Source of the DNA: Candidatus Omnitrophota bacterium
GTDB taxonomy: Bacteria; Omnitrophota; Gorgyraeia; JAFGIU01
Assembly: GCA_016929445.1 (NCBI GenBank)
Contig: JAFGIU010000073.1
Coordinates: 1 to 35,637 of the forward strand
Reading direction: 5' to 3'
DNA: 35,637 nt
The translations under genes and the position numbers were made by a program. This document shows positions 1-8,141 of this stretch, piece by piece (within the stretch, counting starts at the first letter, position 1; each line of letters begins with the position of its first letter). The notes below the pieces were generated by a model that saw nothing but the letters and a program-made list of their open reading frames with translations, searched no databases and was not told where the DNA came from.

Positions 1-830
1 ACAATCTCAGCCGCAGCCGACGGGGTGGGGGCGCGCACATCCGCCACCATGTCGGCAATGGTCCAATCGATCTCATGCCCCACGGCCGAAATCACAGGCA
101 ACTCCGATTCATAAATCGCGCGGGCCACGATCTCCTCGTTAAAGCACCAGAGATCCTCCAGGCTGCCCCCGCCGCGCCCCACAATCAAGACATCGACATT
201 CTTTAGCGCATTCATCACGCGAATCGCCGCGGCAATCTCCGGGGCAGCCTCCTCCCCTTGGACGCGCACCGGCGCAATCAAGACATCCATACCGGGCATA
301 CGCCGCGCCAGGACATGGAGAATGTCGCGGATTGCCGCGCCTGTGGGGGAGGTCACCACGCCGATGCGTTTGGGAAGCCACGGAACCGGCTTCTTGTGCT
401 CCGGATCAAAAAGGCCTTCGGCTGCGAGCTTCTTTTTGAGCTGTTCGAAGGCCAGTTGCAGCGCGCCCGCGCCCTTGGGTTCGGCTGTATCCACTTTGAG
501 CTGGTACTTGCCCTGGCGCTCGTACACCGTGACGCTGCCGCGCAAGACCACCTGAAGCCCGTCTTCGAGTTTGAATTTAAGGCGCTGGCTGGCAAATTTG
601 AAGAACACGCACGCGAGTTCCGCGCCTTCATCTTTGAGGGTGAAGTACATATGGCCCGAGGCTGGAGTGCGCAGATTGGAGATCTCGCCCACGACCCAGA
701 CGCGCGGGTAGATTTCTTCGAGGAGCTGTTTGACCTGGCGAGTGAGTTCGGAGACCGTGAGCGGACGGCTTTGCTCGGGTTGGGTTTCTTCGAGGGCGTT
801 TTCTTCTGGTATAGGGTCGAATAAATCCAT
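1..830 (-). CDS. xseA: Exodeoxyribonuclease VII large subunit, 3' end cut by window edge
   Basis: The reading frame opens at an ATG (828-830) and runs off the left edge without a stop, so about 276 N-terminal residues are visible of a protein that is usually 400-500 long. The start reads [15 protein letters not shown], followed by an OB-fold nucleic-acid-binding domain (around residues 22-115, including [19 protein letters not shown] and ACVFF). The start of the catalytic domain follows, with [16 protein letters not shown], the Gly-rich [17 protein letters not shown] and [16 protein letters not shown]; all are hallmarks of XseA. With XseB the enzyme degrades single-stranded DNA to oligonucleotides in the cytoplasm. 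No clear Shine-Dalgarno sequence precedes the ATG; only 17 bp separate it from the radC stop, so coupling is likely. Family assignment is firm; the C-terminal coiled region lies outside the window. Confidence 0.95.
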   Translation of the reverse strand, partial: MDLFDPIPEENALEETQPEQSRPLTVSELTRQVKQLLEEIYPRVWVVGEISNLRTPASGHMYFTLKDEGAELACVFFKFASQRLKFKLEDGLQVVLRGSVTVYERQGKYQLKVDTAEPKGAGALQLAFEQLKKKLAAEGLFDPEHKKPVPWLPKRIGVVTSPTGAAIRDILHVLARRMPGMDVLIAPVRVQGEEAAPEIAAAIRVMNALKNVDVLIVGRGGGSLEDLWCFNEEIVARAIYESELPVISAVGHEIDWTIADMVADVRAPTPSAAAEI

Positions 831-843
831 TGGCTTCTACCTT

Positions 844-884
844 GGTGTCAGGCACCGGTGCCTGGCACCGGTGCCTGGCACCGT
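844..884. repeat. GGTGCCTGGCACC palindromic repeat, three units in tandem
   Basis: Three near-identical 13-mers follow each other: one variant (GGTGTCAGGCACC) and two copies of GGTGCCTGGCACC. Each is close to a perfect palindrome, so the array can fold into hairpins on either strand. The same units recur around 27063-27192. The array covers the last codons and the stop of radC and ends 14 bp before the xseA start codon. Confidence 0.9.
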
Positions 885-1540
885 GAAGAAAAGACAGATG
901 AGTAGCTCCCCCCGCCGACAATGAGATGATCCAGCACCTCGATGCCCATGAGTTGGCCGGCGGCAATCAAGCGCTCCGTCAGCGCCCGGTCCTCAGGCGA
1001 AGCTTCCACATCCCCGCTCGGGTGATTGTGCGCCAAAATCACACTGGCCGCACCAAGCTCCAGGGCAGGCCCGAAGACCTCCCGCGGGTGGACCAGGCTG
1101 GCCGTAAGCGTTCCCACTGAAACCGTGTGCCGCTTAAGAAGCCGCTTACGCGCGTCCAAATAGAGCGCCACAAAATGTTCGCGCCTCCGTGTCTGCAGAT
1201 CAGCCACCAAAACCGCCACTTGCTCCGGCGAAGTAATGGACGCGGCCGGCCGGTCCCGGGCCCGGTGGGCCAACTCAAATGCGGCTTTCAGCTGGCAGGC
1301 CCTTGCCGGGCCGATCCCGCGCACCGCCTGCAGTTCCTCAGATGACAACGCAGCCAGCTCATGCAGGCTGCGGCCTTGCAACAAATGGCGCGCCAAGCTC
1401 TGCACATTGCGGCCGGCCACGCCCGATCCCAATACCACGGCCAAAAGATCCTCGTCTTTGAGGGCCTGTGTGCCGTGCTTTAACAAGCGCTCGCGCGGGC
1501 GGTGGGCCCAAGAGCGCGTTTTAAGTCGATGCGCCTCCAT
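848..1540 (-). CDS. radC: RadC family JAB/MPN-domain protein with repeat-derived C-terminal tail
   Basis: The 230-residue frame has an N-terminal helix-hairpin-helix region (ELQAVRGIGPARACQLKAAFELA). A JAB/MPN metallo-domain follows, carrying the signature VILAHNHPSGD and the end motif GIEVLDHLIVGGGSYSS. The biochemical role of RadC proteins is unsettled; they were once linked to DNA repair and often sit near mobile DNA. The start is chosen at 1540 because a perfect AGGAGG lies six bases upstream (1547-1552); an in-frame ATG at 1564 lacks this. The gene overlaps the end of ymdB by 20 bases. The usual C-terminus ends a few residues after the GxxYSF motif. Here about 12 extra residues (RCQAPVPGTGA and neighbours) and the stop codon are supplied by the palindromic repeat, so the native end has been replaced. 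Confidence 0.93.
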   Translation of the reverse strand: MEAHRLKTRSWAHRPRERLLKHGTQALKDEDLLAVVLGSGVAGRNVQSLARHLLQGRSLHELAALSSEELQAVRGIGPARACQLKAAFELAHRARDRPAASITSPEQVAVLVADLQTRRREHFVALYLDARKRLLKRHTVSVGTLTASLVHPREVFGPALELGAASVILAHNHPSGDVEASPEDRALTERLIAAGQLMGIEVLDHLIVGGGSYSSVFSSRCQAPVPGTGA

Positions 1541-2321
1541 CCAGTGCCTCCTGAATGCGTTCAATGGAACGCACTTTTCCGGTTGCCTCGTCCACGTCCA
1601 TAATCACACCACAAAGCTTGACGTTTCCTTCGGCAACGGGAAATCGGTTCGGCATCTGTGTCCTGAACTTGGACAACACAGAGTCCACCCGACGGCCGAG
1701 CACTGAATCATGAGGGCCGGTCATCCCTAAATCGGTGATGTATCCGGTGCCCCCGGGGAGAATGCGTTCGTCGGCGGTTTGCACGTGCGTATGCGATCCG
1801 ACAAGCGCGGTAATCAAGCCATCCAAATGCCAGCCGAGCGCGACCTTTTCGCTGGTGGCCTCGGCATGGAAGTCTACCAAGATAATCGGCGTCTGCTCGC
1901 GGAGCCGCCGCACTGCGGCCTCCACAGTACGGAAGGGATCATCAAAATGCACATGCATAAACACGCGCCCGCCCGCATTGAGCACACCCACGCGCGTGCC
2001 TCCTGGGCCGTCCACCACGACTTCGCCCGAGCCGGGTGCGCCTTCCGGGTAATTCAAAGGCCGCAACAGGCGCCGTTCATACCCCAGGTATTCCACGACA
2101 TCGCGCTGATCCCAAATATGATCGCCTGAGGTGATGACATCGAGTCCCATGTCAAAAAGTTCCATGGCCGCCTTTGCCGTGATCCCGCTTCCGCCGGCCG
2201 CGTTTTCGCCGTTGCCCACGGCAAAATCCACCTTGCCTTCGGCTTTGAGCCGGGGAAGAATATGGCCCACGGCCTTGCGGCCCGGGCTGCCCACAATGTC
2301 TCCACACATCAGGATTTTCAT
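1521..2321 (-). CDS. ymdB: YmdB-family (TIGR00282) metallophosphoesterase
   Basis: The 266-residue protein begins MKILMCGDIVGSPGRKAV and shows the full set of family motifs: Asp8 in GDIVG, NGENAAGGSG, VITSGDHIWD (the family usually has GNH; here Asp replaces Asn), DFHAEATSEK, VGSHTHVQTADE and YITDLGMTGPHDS. These residues hold the di-metal centre of a phosphodiesterase. Bacillus YmdB acts on 2',3'-cyclic nucleotides and affects RNA turnover with RNase Y, and rny is indeed in the same gene run here. The start at 2321 follows an AAGGA at a good distance. A longer frame would begin at 2336, but that ATG belongs to a palindromic repeat (GGGATGACA) and is discounted. The 3' end overlaps radC. Confidence 0.93.
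   Translation of the reverse strand: MKILMCGDIVGSPGRKAVGHILPRLKAEGKVDFAVGNGENAAGGSGITAKAAMELFDMGLDVITSGDHIWDQRDVVEYLGYERRLLRPLNYPEGAPGSGEVVVDGPGGTRVGVLNAGGRVFMHVHFDDPFRTVEAAVRRLREQTPIILVDFHAEATSEKVALGWHLDGLITALVGSHTHVQTADERILPGGTGYITDLGMTGPHDSVLGRRVDSVLSKFRTQMPNRFPVAEGNVKLCGVIMDVDEATGKVRSIERIQEALDGGAST
1547..1552 (-). promoter_or_regulatory. Ribosome binding site of radC
   Basis: On the minus strand an exact AGGAGG is followed by six bases (CACTGG) and the ATG at 1540. It settles the radC start against the longer in-frame alternative. Confidence 0.85.
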
Positions 2322-2330
2322 TGCAATCCT

Positions 2331-2404
2331 TGTCATCCCCGCGCAGGCGGGGATCTAGTTTCTTTCAGTTATCCAAGTAGATTCCCGCCTTCGCGGGAAT
2401 GACA
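2331..2404. repeat. 74-bp MITE-like element, deletion derivative of the GIY-YIG element
   Basis: The element starts TGTCATCCCCGC and ends GCGGGAATGACA, so its ends are inverted repeats, and each end is itself a hairpin. Its left 30 bases (2331-2360) are identical to 4163-4192. Its right 39 bases (2366-2404) match 4483-4521 at 37 of 39 positions. Only five bases (TCTTT) separate the two ends, where the full element carries a GIY-YIG gene. It lies 9 bp upstream of the ymdB start codon. Confidence 0.9.
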
Positions 2405-2410
2405 ATACTT

Positions 2411-2436
2411 CAATCCGCATTCGCGGGAATGACAAT
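2411..2436. repeat. Partial copy of the palindromic repeat (right-end type)
   Basis: CGCATTCGCGGGAATGACAA repeats the distal half of the right end of the neighbouring 74-bp element with a changed loop. It is a half-unit between ymdB and the glnS stop codon. Confidence 0.75.
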
Positions 2437-2462
2437 GGTTACGGCCTCTGGCCTGAAACCCA

Positions 2463-4130
2463 TTAACCCTTTGCCGCGATTTTGGCCCAGGAGTCCTTGA
2501 GTGTCACGGTGCGATTGAACACCATCTTTTGATCCGAACTCTTCGGATCCACACAAAAATAACCCATGCGTTCAAACTGAAAACGCGTACCCGGGGCCGC
2601 GCCCTGCACACTGGGCTCCACAAAGGCATTTTCCAGGATCTCCAAGGAATCCGGATTAAGCCCGGCCTTCCAATCCACCCCTTCCTCCACTGCGCTGGGG
2701 TCTTTCTGCAAAAACAGCCGGTCGTACAAACGCACCTCAGCCGAGACCGCGTGGCCGGCCGAAACCCAGTGCAAAGTACCGCGCACCTTGCGGCCGTCCG
2801 GGGCATCACCCCCGCGGGTTAGCGGATCATAGGTGCAGCGCAACTCCACCACCTCTCCGTTCTCATCCTTAATGACTTCCTCACAGGTGATGAAATACGC
2901 GTAACGCAAACGCACCTCGCTCCCGGGCGCCAACCGGAACCACTTGCGCGGGGCCTCTTCCATAAAGTCATCGCGCTCCACATACAAGGTGCGGCTAAAA
3001 GGCAGCTTACGCGTTCCCATGCTCTCGTCTTCGGGATTATTCACCGCATCCAATTCCTCGACCTGGTCTTCAGGATAATTGGTGAGGACCACCTTGAGCG
3101 GTCTCAAAACGCCCAACACACGCGCGGCGCTTTGGTTCAGGTCCTCGCGCACACTGTTTTCCAGCACGCCCACATCAATCATGGAATTGAATTTGGAGAG
3201 CCCGATCACCTGGCAAAAGTTGCGGATAGAAGCGGGCGTGAACCCCCGGCGTCTCAATCCCGCAATCGTGGGCATGCGCGGATCATCCCAGCCCTGGACC
3301 AAGCCGTCTTCAACCAATTCCAGGAGCCGGCGCTTGCTCATCACGGTATACGTCAGGTTCAGGCGCGCAAACTCGATTTGCTGCGGGTGATGCAATTCGA
3401 GCTGATCCAGAAACCAATCATAAAGAGGCCGCCGGATCTCGAATTCCAAAGTACACAAGGAGTGCGTGATCCCCTCTTTGGAGTCCTCCAGGCAATGCGC
3501 AAAATCGTACATGGGATAGATGCACCACTCGTCGCCCGTGCGATAGTGATGTTCCCGGCGAATCCGGTACACTACCGGGTCCCGCATATTCATATTGGGC
3601 GAAGCCATATCGATCTTGGCGCGCAGGACCTTGGAGCCGTCTTCAAATTCACCCGCGCGCATGCGCCTGAAGAGATCCAGATTTTCCTCCACACTGCGAT
3701 CGCGATACGGGCTGTTTCGGCCGGCCTGCTTGACCGTGCCGCGGGTGGCCCGGATCTCCTCCAGGGACTGATCGCAGACAAAGGCCGCGCCCTTTTGAAT
3801 GAGTTTTTCCGCGCACTCGTACATAAACTGAAAATAGTCCGAGGCATAGAACAGGCGGTCGTCCCAGTCATAGCCCAGCCAGCGCACATCATTCTGGATG
3901 GACTCGACGTACTCGATCTCTTCCTTGGTAGGATCCGTATCGTCAAAGCGCAGGTTGCAAAGCCCTTGGAACTCCCTGGCCACCTCAAAGCTCAGGCAGA
4001 TTGCCTTGGCGTGCCCGATGTGCAAGTAGCCGTTGGGCTCCGGAGGGAAGCGCGTGTGCACGCGGCCTCCGTGCTTGCCGGCCTTGACGTCGTCACTGAC
4101 AATCTGGCGGATAAAATCAAGTTGAGTCAT
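2463..4130 (-). CDS. glnS: Glutaminyl-tRNA synthetase
   Basis: The 555-residue class I synthetase charges tRNA-Gln directly with glutamine in the cytoplasm. The HIGH motif is at residues 37-40 ([16 protein letters not shown]) and the KMSKS-type loop reads VMSKRRL with its Lys near residue 266. The catalytic core also has [18 protein letters not shown], and the C-terminal anticodon-binding barrels contain [11 protein letters not shown] and [21 protein letters not shown], typical of bacterial GlnRS rather than GluRS. Length matches the E. coli enzyme (about 554). I use the ATG at 4130 (MTQLDFIRQ); the in-frame ATG at 4145 is the end of a palindromic repeat. No good Shine-Dalgarno is visible, perhaps because the repeat replaced the leader. 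Confidence 0.97.
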   Translation of the reverse strand: MTQLDFIRQIVSDDVKAGKHGGRVHTRFPPEPNGYLHIGHAKAICLSFEVAREFQGLCNLRFDDTDPTKEEIEYVESIQNDVRWLGYDWDDRLFYASDYFQFMYECAEKLIQKGAAFVCDQSLEEIRATRGTVKQAGRNSPYRDRSVEENLDLFRRMRAGEFEDGSKVLRAKIDMASPNMNMRDPVVYRIRREHHYRTGDEWCIYPMYDFAHCLEDSKEGITHSLCTLEFEIRRPLYDWFLDQLELHHPQQIEFARLNLTYTVMSKRRLLELVEDGLVQGWDDPRMPTIAGLRRRGFTPASIRNFCQVIGLSKFNSMIDVGVLENSVREDLNQSAARVLGVLRPLKVVLTNYPEDQVEELDAVNNPEDESMGTRKLPFSRTLYVERDDFMEEAPRKWFRLAPGSEVRLRYAYFITCEEVIKDENGEVVELRCTYDPLTRGGDAPDGRKVRGTLHWVSAGHAVSAEVRLYDRLFLQKDPSAVEEGVDWKAGLNPDSLEILENAFVEPSVQGAAPGTRFQFERMGYFCVDPKSSDQKMVFNRTVTLKDSWAKIAAKG

Positions 4131-4139
4131 TGGCGTAAA

Positions 4140-4162
4140 TGTCATCCCCGCGCAGGCAAAGA
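4140..4162. repeat. Half copy of the palindromic repeat upstream of glnS
   Basis: TGTCATCCCCGCGCAGGC repeats the start of the adjacent element end, then breaks off into AAAGA before the complete left end begins at 4163. The half copy lies 9 bases from the glnS ATG. Confidence 0.8.
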
Positions 4163-4521
4163 TGTCATCCCCGCGCAGGCGGGGATCTAGTTACCCAGGA
4201 TCTCCGAATAAAGGTCCTTCCAGTCCGGATTTCTGTCTTCAATCAGGCGAATCTTCCACGCCCTGTTCCACTTCTTGATTCGCTTCTCTCGACTGAGGGC
4301 GCTGTGGACATCCTCAGTCTCCTCAAAATACACAAGGCGGTGCACACAATATTTCGAAGTGTACCCTTCCAGCAGGTTGTTCCTGTGCTGATACACACTC
4401 TTCACGAGGTCATTGGTCACGCCCAAATACAAAGTTCCATTGGCGCGGCTAGCCAAAATGTAGACGTAATAGCTTGCCATGTCAGTTATCCGAGTAGATT
4501 CCCGCCTGCGCGGGAATGACA
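4163..4521 (-). mobile_element. Putative GIY-YIG-encoding mobile element with hairpin inverted ends
   Basis: This 359-bp unit begins TGTCATCCCCGC and ends GCGGGAATGACA. The left end (4163-4192) and right end (4483-4521) are inverted relative to each other and each contains its own short hairpin. Between them lies only one gene, coding a GIY-YIG nuclease. The coding frame starts two bases inside the right end and its TAG stop is made by the CTAG of the left end, so the gene fills the element completely. The 74-bp repeat at 2331-2404 is the same unit without the gene. No clear target-site duplication is visible, and mobility is inferred from structure. Confidence 0.7.
4187..4480 (-). CDS. Small GIY-YIG nuclease-domain protein (UPF0213-like)
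   Basis: The 97-residue protein [20 protein letters not shown] consists of a single GIY-YIG domain. The two signature tripeptides are replaced by YVY and YLG as in the UPF0213 group, followed by [11 protein letters not shown] (the place of the catalytic Arg/His region; Lys-Ser stands where many relatives have Arg-Arg) and a YFEE segment carrying the metal-binding Glu region. The ATG at 4480 is the natural start; a longer frame to 4558 only translates the flanking repeat (SFPRRREST). GIY-YIG domains make single-strand or double-strand DNA cuts in UvrC and homing endonucleases; the role of this small group is not known. Its position exactly between inverted hairpin repeats suggests it may act on them. 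Confidence 0.9.
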   Translation of the reverse strand: MASYYVYILASRANGTLYLGVTNDLVKSVYQHRNNLLEGYTSKYCVHRLVYFEETEDVHSALSREKRIKKWNRAWKIRLIEDRNPDWKDLYSEILGN

Positions 4522-4571
4522 GTGCTTGCGAATTCCATCCTTCGCTTGCGCTCCACAACTCAGGTCCTCAT

Positions 4572-6146
4572 TCACTTGGCATATTCAACGGCCCGGGTCT
4601 CGCGGATAATCGTCACCTTGATTTGGCCCGGAAATTCCAAACCATCGCTGATCTTTTTGGACAGCTCGCGTGCCATCAGAGGCATTTCCCGGTCCGAGAC
4701 CTTGTGCGGTTCCACAATCACCCGGACCTCCCGGCCCGCCTGGATCGCATAGGCCTTGCCCACTCCCTTAAAAGTATCGGCGATCTTTTCAAGATTTTCC
4801 AATCGCTTCACATAACTTTCAAAGACTTCACGCCGCGCTCCGGGACGCGCCCCGCTGATGGCATCCGCAGCCTGAGCCAAAACCGACATCACGCTGCGCT
4901 GCTCCACTTCGCCGTGGTGAGCCTCCACTCCGTGACAAACTTCCTCGCTCTCGCCGTACTTGCGCACAAGCTGGCCGCCGATCACCGCGTGCGGGCCTTC
5001 CACATTATGGCTCACGGCCTTGCCCACATCGTGCAACAAACCAATCCGCCGCGCCAGCCAAAAATCCAGGCCCAGCTCTGAAGCCATTACCCCCATCAAA
5101 AAGGCGCACTCCTTGAGATGCTCCAAAACATTTTGGCCGTAACTGGTGCGGAAGCGCAGCCGGCCCAGGAGTTTGATGAGTTCCGGATGCAAACCCTGAA
5201 CCCCCACCTCCATCACGGCTTTCTCCCCTTCCTCCCAAATGATACGGTCCATCTCCTGTTTAGTTTTGGTCACGACCTCTTCGATGCGCGCCGGGTGAAT
5301 ACGGCCGTCGGTAATCAGAGTTTCCAGAGAACGCCGCGCTATTTCACGGCGCACGCCGTCAAAGGCCGAAAGCGTCACTGCCCCGGGGGTGTCGTCGATG
5401 ATTACATCCACGCCCGTGATCATTTCCAGCGCGCGGATATTGCGGCCCTCGCGCCCGATAATCCGGCCCTTCATGTCGTCCGAAGGTAACGGCACCACAC
5501 ACACGGTGCTTTCCATGGTCTGCTCTGCGGCGCAGCGCTGAATAGCCTCGGCCACGATCTTGCGTGCCTTGTGATCGGCGGCCATGCGCGTCTCTTCCTC
5601 AATTTGCTTGACCCTGACTCCTGCCTCATGCCGCAGTTCAAGCTCCAATTTGGATAGGAGCAGCCGGCGGCCTTCCTCGGCGCCCATTCCGGAAACCCGC
5701 TGCAAGAGGCGCTTTTCTTCCTCGATCAGGGACTGCAGTTCTTCTTCGTGCTCATGCAATTCCTTTTCGCGGGTTTTGATCCCCTGCTCCAGCGCCTGGA
5801 TGGACAGATCCTTCTTCTCCACCACCTCGAGTTTACGTTCCAGGTTTTCCTCGCGCTGCACCAGGCGCTGTTGCTGCTCGCTCAGCTCCTGCCGCCGCGT
5901 TTGGGTTTGCTTCTCAAATTCGGTTTGCATATTGAGAAGGCGGTCTTTGGAATCCAACTCCAGTTGGGTCCTGCGGTCTTCGATCTCTTGATCAGCAATC
6001 TGCACCCGGCGACTGGCTTCGGCCTCCGCACTCCCAATGCGGCGTTCTCCGATTCTCTTGCGCGCTCCATAGCCCAAGAAAATACCAATCACTGCGGCGG
6101 GCACAGCTGCTGCTAATAGCCATACGATGGAAATGGGGGTGGACAC
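4572..6146 (-). CDS. rny: Ribonuclease Y
   Basis: The 524-residue membrane-anchored endoribonuclease has an N-terminal transmembrane helix (residues 6-25, IVWLLAAAVPAAVIGIFLGY) and a long charged coiled coil (about 30-190). A KH RNA-binding domain contains GRIIGREGRNIR near residues 226-238. An HD metal-dependent domain carries LLHDVGKA, with the HD pair at His372-Asp373, and HHGEVEQ further on. The C-terminal part ends EFPGQIKVTIIRETRAVEYAK, the family norm. RNase Y starts mRNA decay at the inner membrane. The start is a GTG at 6146 preceded by GGGAGG seven bases upstream. The gene lies 41 bp after the folate cyclo-ligase and in the same run as ymdB, its functional partner in Bacillus. Confidence 0.97.
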   Translation of the reverse strand: MSTPISIVWLLAAAVPAAVIGIFLGYGARKRIGERRIGSAEAEASRRVQIADQEIEDRRTQLELDSKDRLLNMQTEFEKQTQTRRQELSEQQQRLVQREENLERKLEVVEKKDLSIQALEQGIKTREKELHEHEEELQSLIEEEKRLLQRVSGMGAEEGRRLLLSKLELELRHEAGVRVKQIEEETRMAADHKARKIVAEAIQRCAAEQTMESTVCVVPLPSDDMKGRIIGREGRNIRALEMITGVDVIIDDTPGAVTLSAFDGVRREIARRSLETLITDGRIHPARIEEVVTKTKQEMDRIIWEEGEKAVMEVGVQGLHPELIKLLGRLRFRTSYGQNVLEHLKECAFLMGVMASELGLDFWLARRIGLLHDVGKAVSHNVEGPHAVIGGQLVRKYGESEEVCHGVEAHHGEVEQRSVMSVLAQAADAISGARPGARREVFESYVKRLENLEKIADTFKGVGKAYAIQAGREVRVIVEPHKVSDREMPLMARELSKKISDGLEFPGQIKVTIIRETRAVEYAK

Positions 6147-6187
6147 GGGTCGACCTCCCTGTTCTTAGCTGATATTGGATTTCGGTC

Positions 6188-6757
6188 TTAAGCCCAAAGG
6201 ACGTCCGTGAGAGAGATATCAGTGGGTTCTGAGGGAATGGAATCCACCCGCTGCTGCGCAAAGGCCAACCCGATCATCGGGGTGCCCTCTGACAGGCCCG
6301 CAAGAAAACGGTCATAATAGCCACCCCCATGGCCCAGACGCCGGTGCCCGGCGTCAAAGCCCACACAGGGAACAAACACCAACTCGATGGCACCGACCTC
6401 CACCTTCGGGGCAAAAGCCTGCGGCTCCATAATCCCAAAGGCCCCGCGAACCAAATGCATCTCATCCCCAGGCCGGATCAGCCTGGGTTCAATTGTCTTC
6501 TCTCTAACAGATGTCACAGGTACTGCCACCTGCTTGCCCGCTGCCCAGGCCGCTTGAATGATGGGCCAGGTATCGACTTCTTCCGGCAACGGCAAGTACA
6601 TCATCAACAATGCGGCAGATATAAACGCTTTCGAAAAAGTCGCAGCCTGAGCAATGGATTCGCTACGGTGCCACTTCTCTTCCGCACTCAATTCCCGAAC
6701 CCGGGCTTTGATTTCCTGCCGCAGGTGTTTCTTAATGGATTCGGGTTCAAGGTTCAT
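6188..6757 (-). CDS. 5-formyltetrahydrofolate cyclo-ligase
   Basis: The 189-residue enzyme of the YgfA/MTHFS family converts 5-formyl-THF with ATP into 5,10-methenyl-THF, returning the folate to one-carbon metabolism. Visible motifs are the N-terminal KKHLRQEIKARVRELS helix, MMYLPLPEEVDTWPII, and the diagnostic PCVGFDAGHRRLGHGGGYYD, which builds the ATP and folate site. Length is as expected. The ATG at 6757 sits two bases after the cysteine desulfurase stop (TAA at 6760-6762), with no separate ribosome binding site, so translational coupling is likely. In many bacteria 6S RNA lies beside this gene, but the 41-bp gap to rny is too short for it. Confidence 0.95.
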   Translation of the reverse strand: MNLEPESIKKHLRQEIKARVRELSAEEKWHRSESIAQAATFSKAFISAALLMMYLPLPEEVDTWPIIQAAWAAGKQVAVPVTSVREKTIEPRLIRPGDEMHLVRGAFGIMEPQAFAPKVEVGAIELVFVPCVGFDAGHRRLGHGGGYYDRFLAGLSEGTPMIGLAFAQQRVDSIPSEPTDISLTDVLWA

Positions 6758-6759
6758 GG

Positions 6760-7920
6760 TTAAGCCAGAATAGCCCGCAGCTTTTTGACCACCGCAGGCA
6801 AAACTTCCAAAATCCGTTCCACGTCCGCACCGGTGTCCGTGCGGCCCAGAGAAATCCGGATTGAGCTGTTGGCGCGCTCGCGCGGCATGCCCGTGGCCAT
6901 CAAGGCGTGCGAGGGATCCACCGCGCCCGAGCTGCAGGCCGCGCCCGTGGAGACTGCCACGCCTTCCAAATCCAGATGCACGACCAGCGCCTCGCCCTCG
7001 ACTCCGTCGAAACTCACATTCAGAGTATTACACAAACGCTCCCTGGGGTGGCCGTTAAGATGGGCGCCCTCGATACGCTCCTGGATCCCCTTCCAAAGCC
7101 GGTCCGTAAGGACACGCAGCCGGGGTGTTTCCGTGGCAAGCTCCCTGAGCGCCAGCTCCGCGGCTTTGCCCATGCCCACAATGCCGGGCACATTTTCCGT
7201 GCCCGCGCGCAGGCCGCGCTCATGCGTGCCCCCGTGAATGAGCGGCACCGGTATCGTGCCCTTTTCCAAATACAAAAGGCCCGCGCCCTTGGGCCCGTAA
7301 AACTTGTGCGAGGAAATGGACAAGGCCTGCACCTTCACTTCCTCTATATTAAGCGGCAGTTTGCCCACAGCTTGGACCGCGTCCGTGTGCAGGGGCACGC
7401 CCGCCTCATTGGCAAGGGCCGCGATCTCAGGCATGGGCTCCACGGTGCCCAGCTCATTATTGGCCCACATGATGGAAATGAGAATAGTGTCCGGCCGGAT
7501 GGCGGCCTTGAGGTCCTGCGGGTCGAGCCGGCCCGTGGCGTCCACCGGAAGGAACGTAACCTCAAAGCCCTGGGTGGCAAGCCACTTACAGGGATTCAGG
7601 ACTGCGCTGTGCTCCACAGTCGAGCTGATGATATGGCGGCCCTTGTCCTGCCGGGCCCAGGCCAGGCCTTTGACAGCGAGGTTATTGGACTCGCTGGCGC
7701 CGCTGGTAAAGAGAATCTGCCCGGGTTTACAACCCAAAAGGGCGGCACACTGCGCCCGCGCCTTTTCCACAGCAGCGCGGGCGTGTTGCCCGAACTGATG
7801 CAGGGACAAGGCGTTACCGAAATTTTCAGCAAAAAAAGGCGACATCGCCGCCGCCACTTCGGGGTGGACCGGCGTGGTCGCGTTGTGATCCGCGTATACC
7901 AGGTGCATGACAGTTGTCAT
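6760..7920 (-). CDS. iscS: Cysteine desulfurase, NifS/IscS type (class V aminotransferase fold)
   Basis: This PLP enzyme takes sulfur from cysteine and delivers it to Fe-S assembly or tRNA thiolation. The protein starts close to VYADHNATTPVHPEVAAAM and contains FTSGASESNN, TVEHSAV, the PLP lysine in SSHKFYGPKG (Lys206 counted from the ATG at 7920), GGTHERGLRAGTENV, and the catalytic Cys329 in STGAACSSG. These positions nearly equal Lys206 and Cys328 of E. coli IscS, which supports this start. The ATG at 7908 (MHLVYADH) is also possible, and neither has a strong Shine-Dalgarno. The full Cys loop places it in group I. No iscU or iscR is visible in the window, so the client pathway cannot be told. 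It is the first gene of the minus-strand housekeeping run. Confidence 0.95.
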   Translation of the reverse strand: MTTVMHLVYADHNATTPVHPEVAAAMSPFFAENFGNALSLHQFGQHARAAVEKARAQCAALLGCKPGQILFTSGASESNNLAVKGLAWARQDKGRHIISSTVEHSAVLNPCKWLATQGFEVTFLPVDATGRLDPQDLKAAIRPDTILISIMWANNELGTVEPMPEIAALANEAGVPLHTDAVQAVGKLPLNIEEVKVQALSISSHKFYGPKGAGLLYLEKGTIPVPLIHGGTHERGLRAGTENVPGIVGMGKAAELALRELATETPRLRVLTDRLWKGIQERIEGAHLNGHPRERLCNTLNVSFDGVEGEALVVHLDLEGVAVSTGAACSSGAVDPSHALMATGMPRERANSSIRISLGRTDTGADVERILEVLPAVVKKLRAILA

Positions 7921-8057
7921 TCTATCCGAGGGTGGGAGGAGGGGCAAGGGCTGATCAAACCAGCGGGGACGGATTTCCCAGGATTCTCAGTGGGAGGTGT
8001 CTGGCACTGGAGTCCCTGCAGAAGGATGCTTCACTGCCAGTGCCTGAGACCTGGGAC

Positions 8058-8115
8058 TAGGGGACGGTTCTCACGTAACTTGCTGCAGTACAGCGGGATG
8101 GCGAGAACCGTCCCT
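8058..8115. repeat. Inverted repeat GGGGACGGTTCTC / GAGAACCGTCCC
   Basis: The arms GGGACGGTTCTC and GAGAACCGTCCC are exact reverse complements about 30 bp apart. Related arms recur at 7964, 9432, 9499, 25811, 25882 and 25928, so this is a dispersed family. In other genomes I associate such GGGGACGGTTCT motifs with REP-like elements; that link is from memory and is not shown by this window. Confidence 0.8.
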
Positions 8116-8141
8116 GACTGGAGAGCAGAGTCCCATGCAAG

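Noticed and set aside
258-824. Long plus-strand open frame opposite xseA
   Set aside because: It is a shadow: the minus frame encodes clear XseA motifs, and the plus frame has no recognisable domain.
3132-4190. 352-codon plus-strand frame opposite glnS
   Set aside because: Lies on the antisense of a certain glnS gene, without start signals. G+C-rich genes often leave such open antisense frames.
4481-4558. Longer start for the GIY-YIG gene
   Set aside because: The extra residues (SFPRRREST) are translated repeat; the natural start is MASYYVYIL at 4480.
6147-6187. 6S RNA beside the folate cyclo-ligase gene
   Set aside because: The gap is 41 bp, far shorter than a 6S RNA of about 180 bases.
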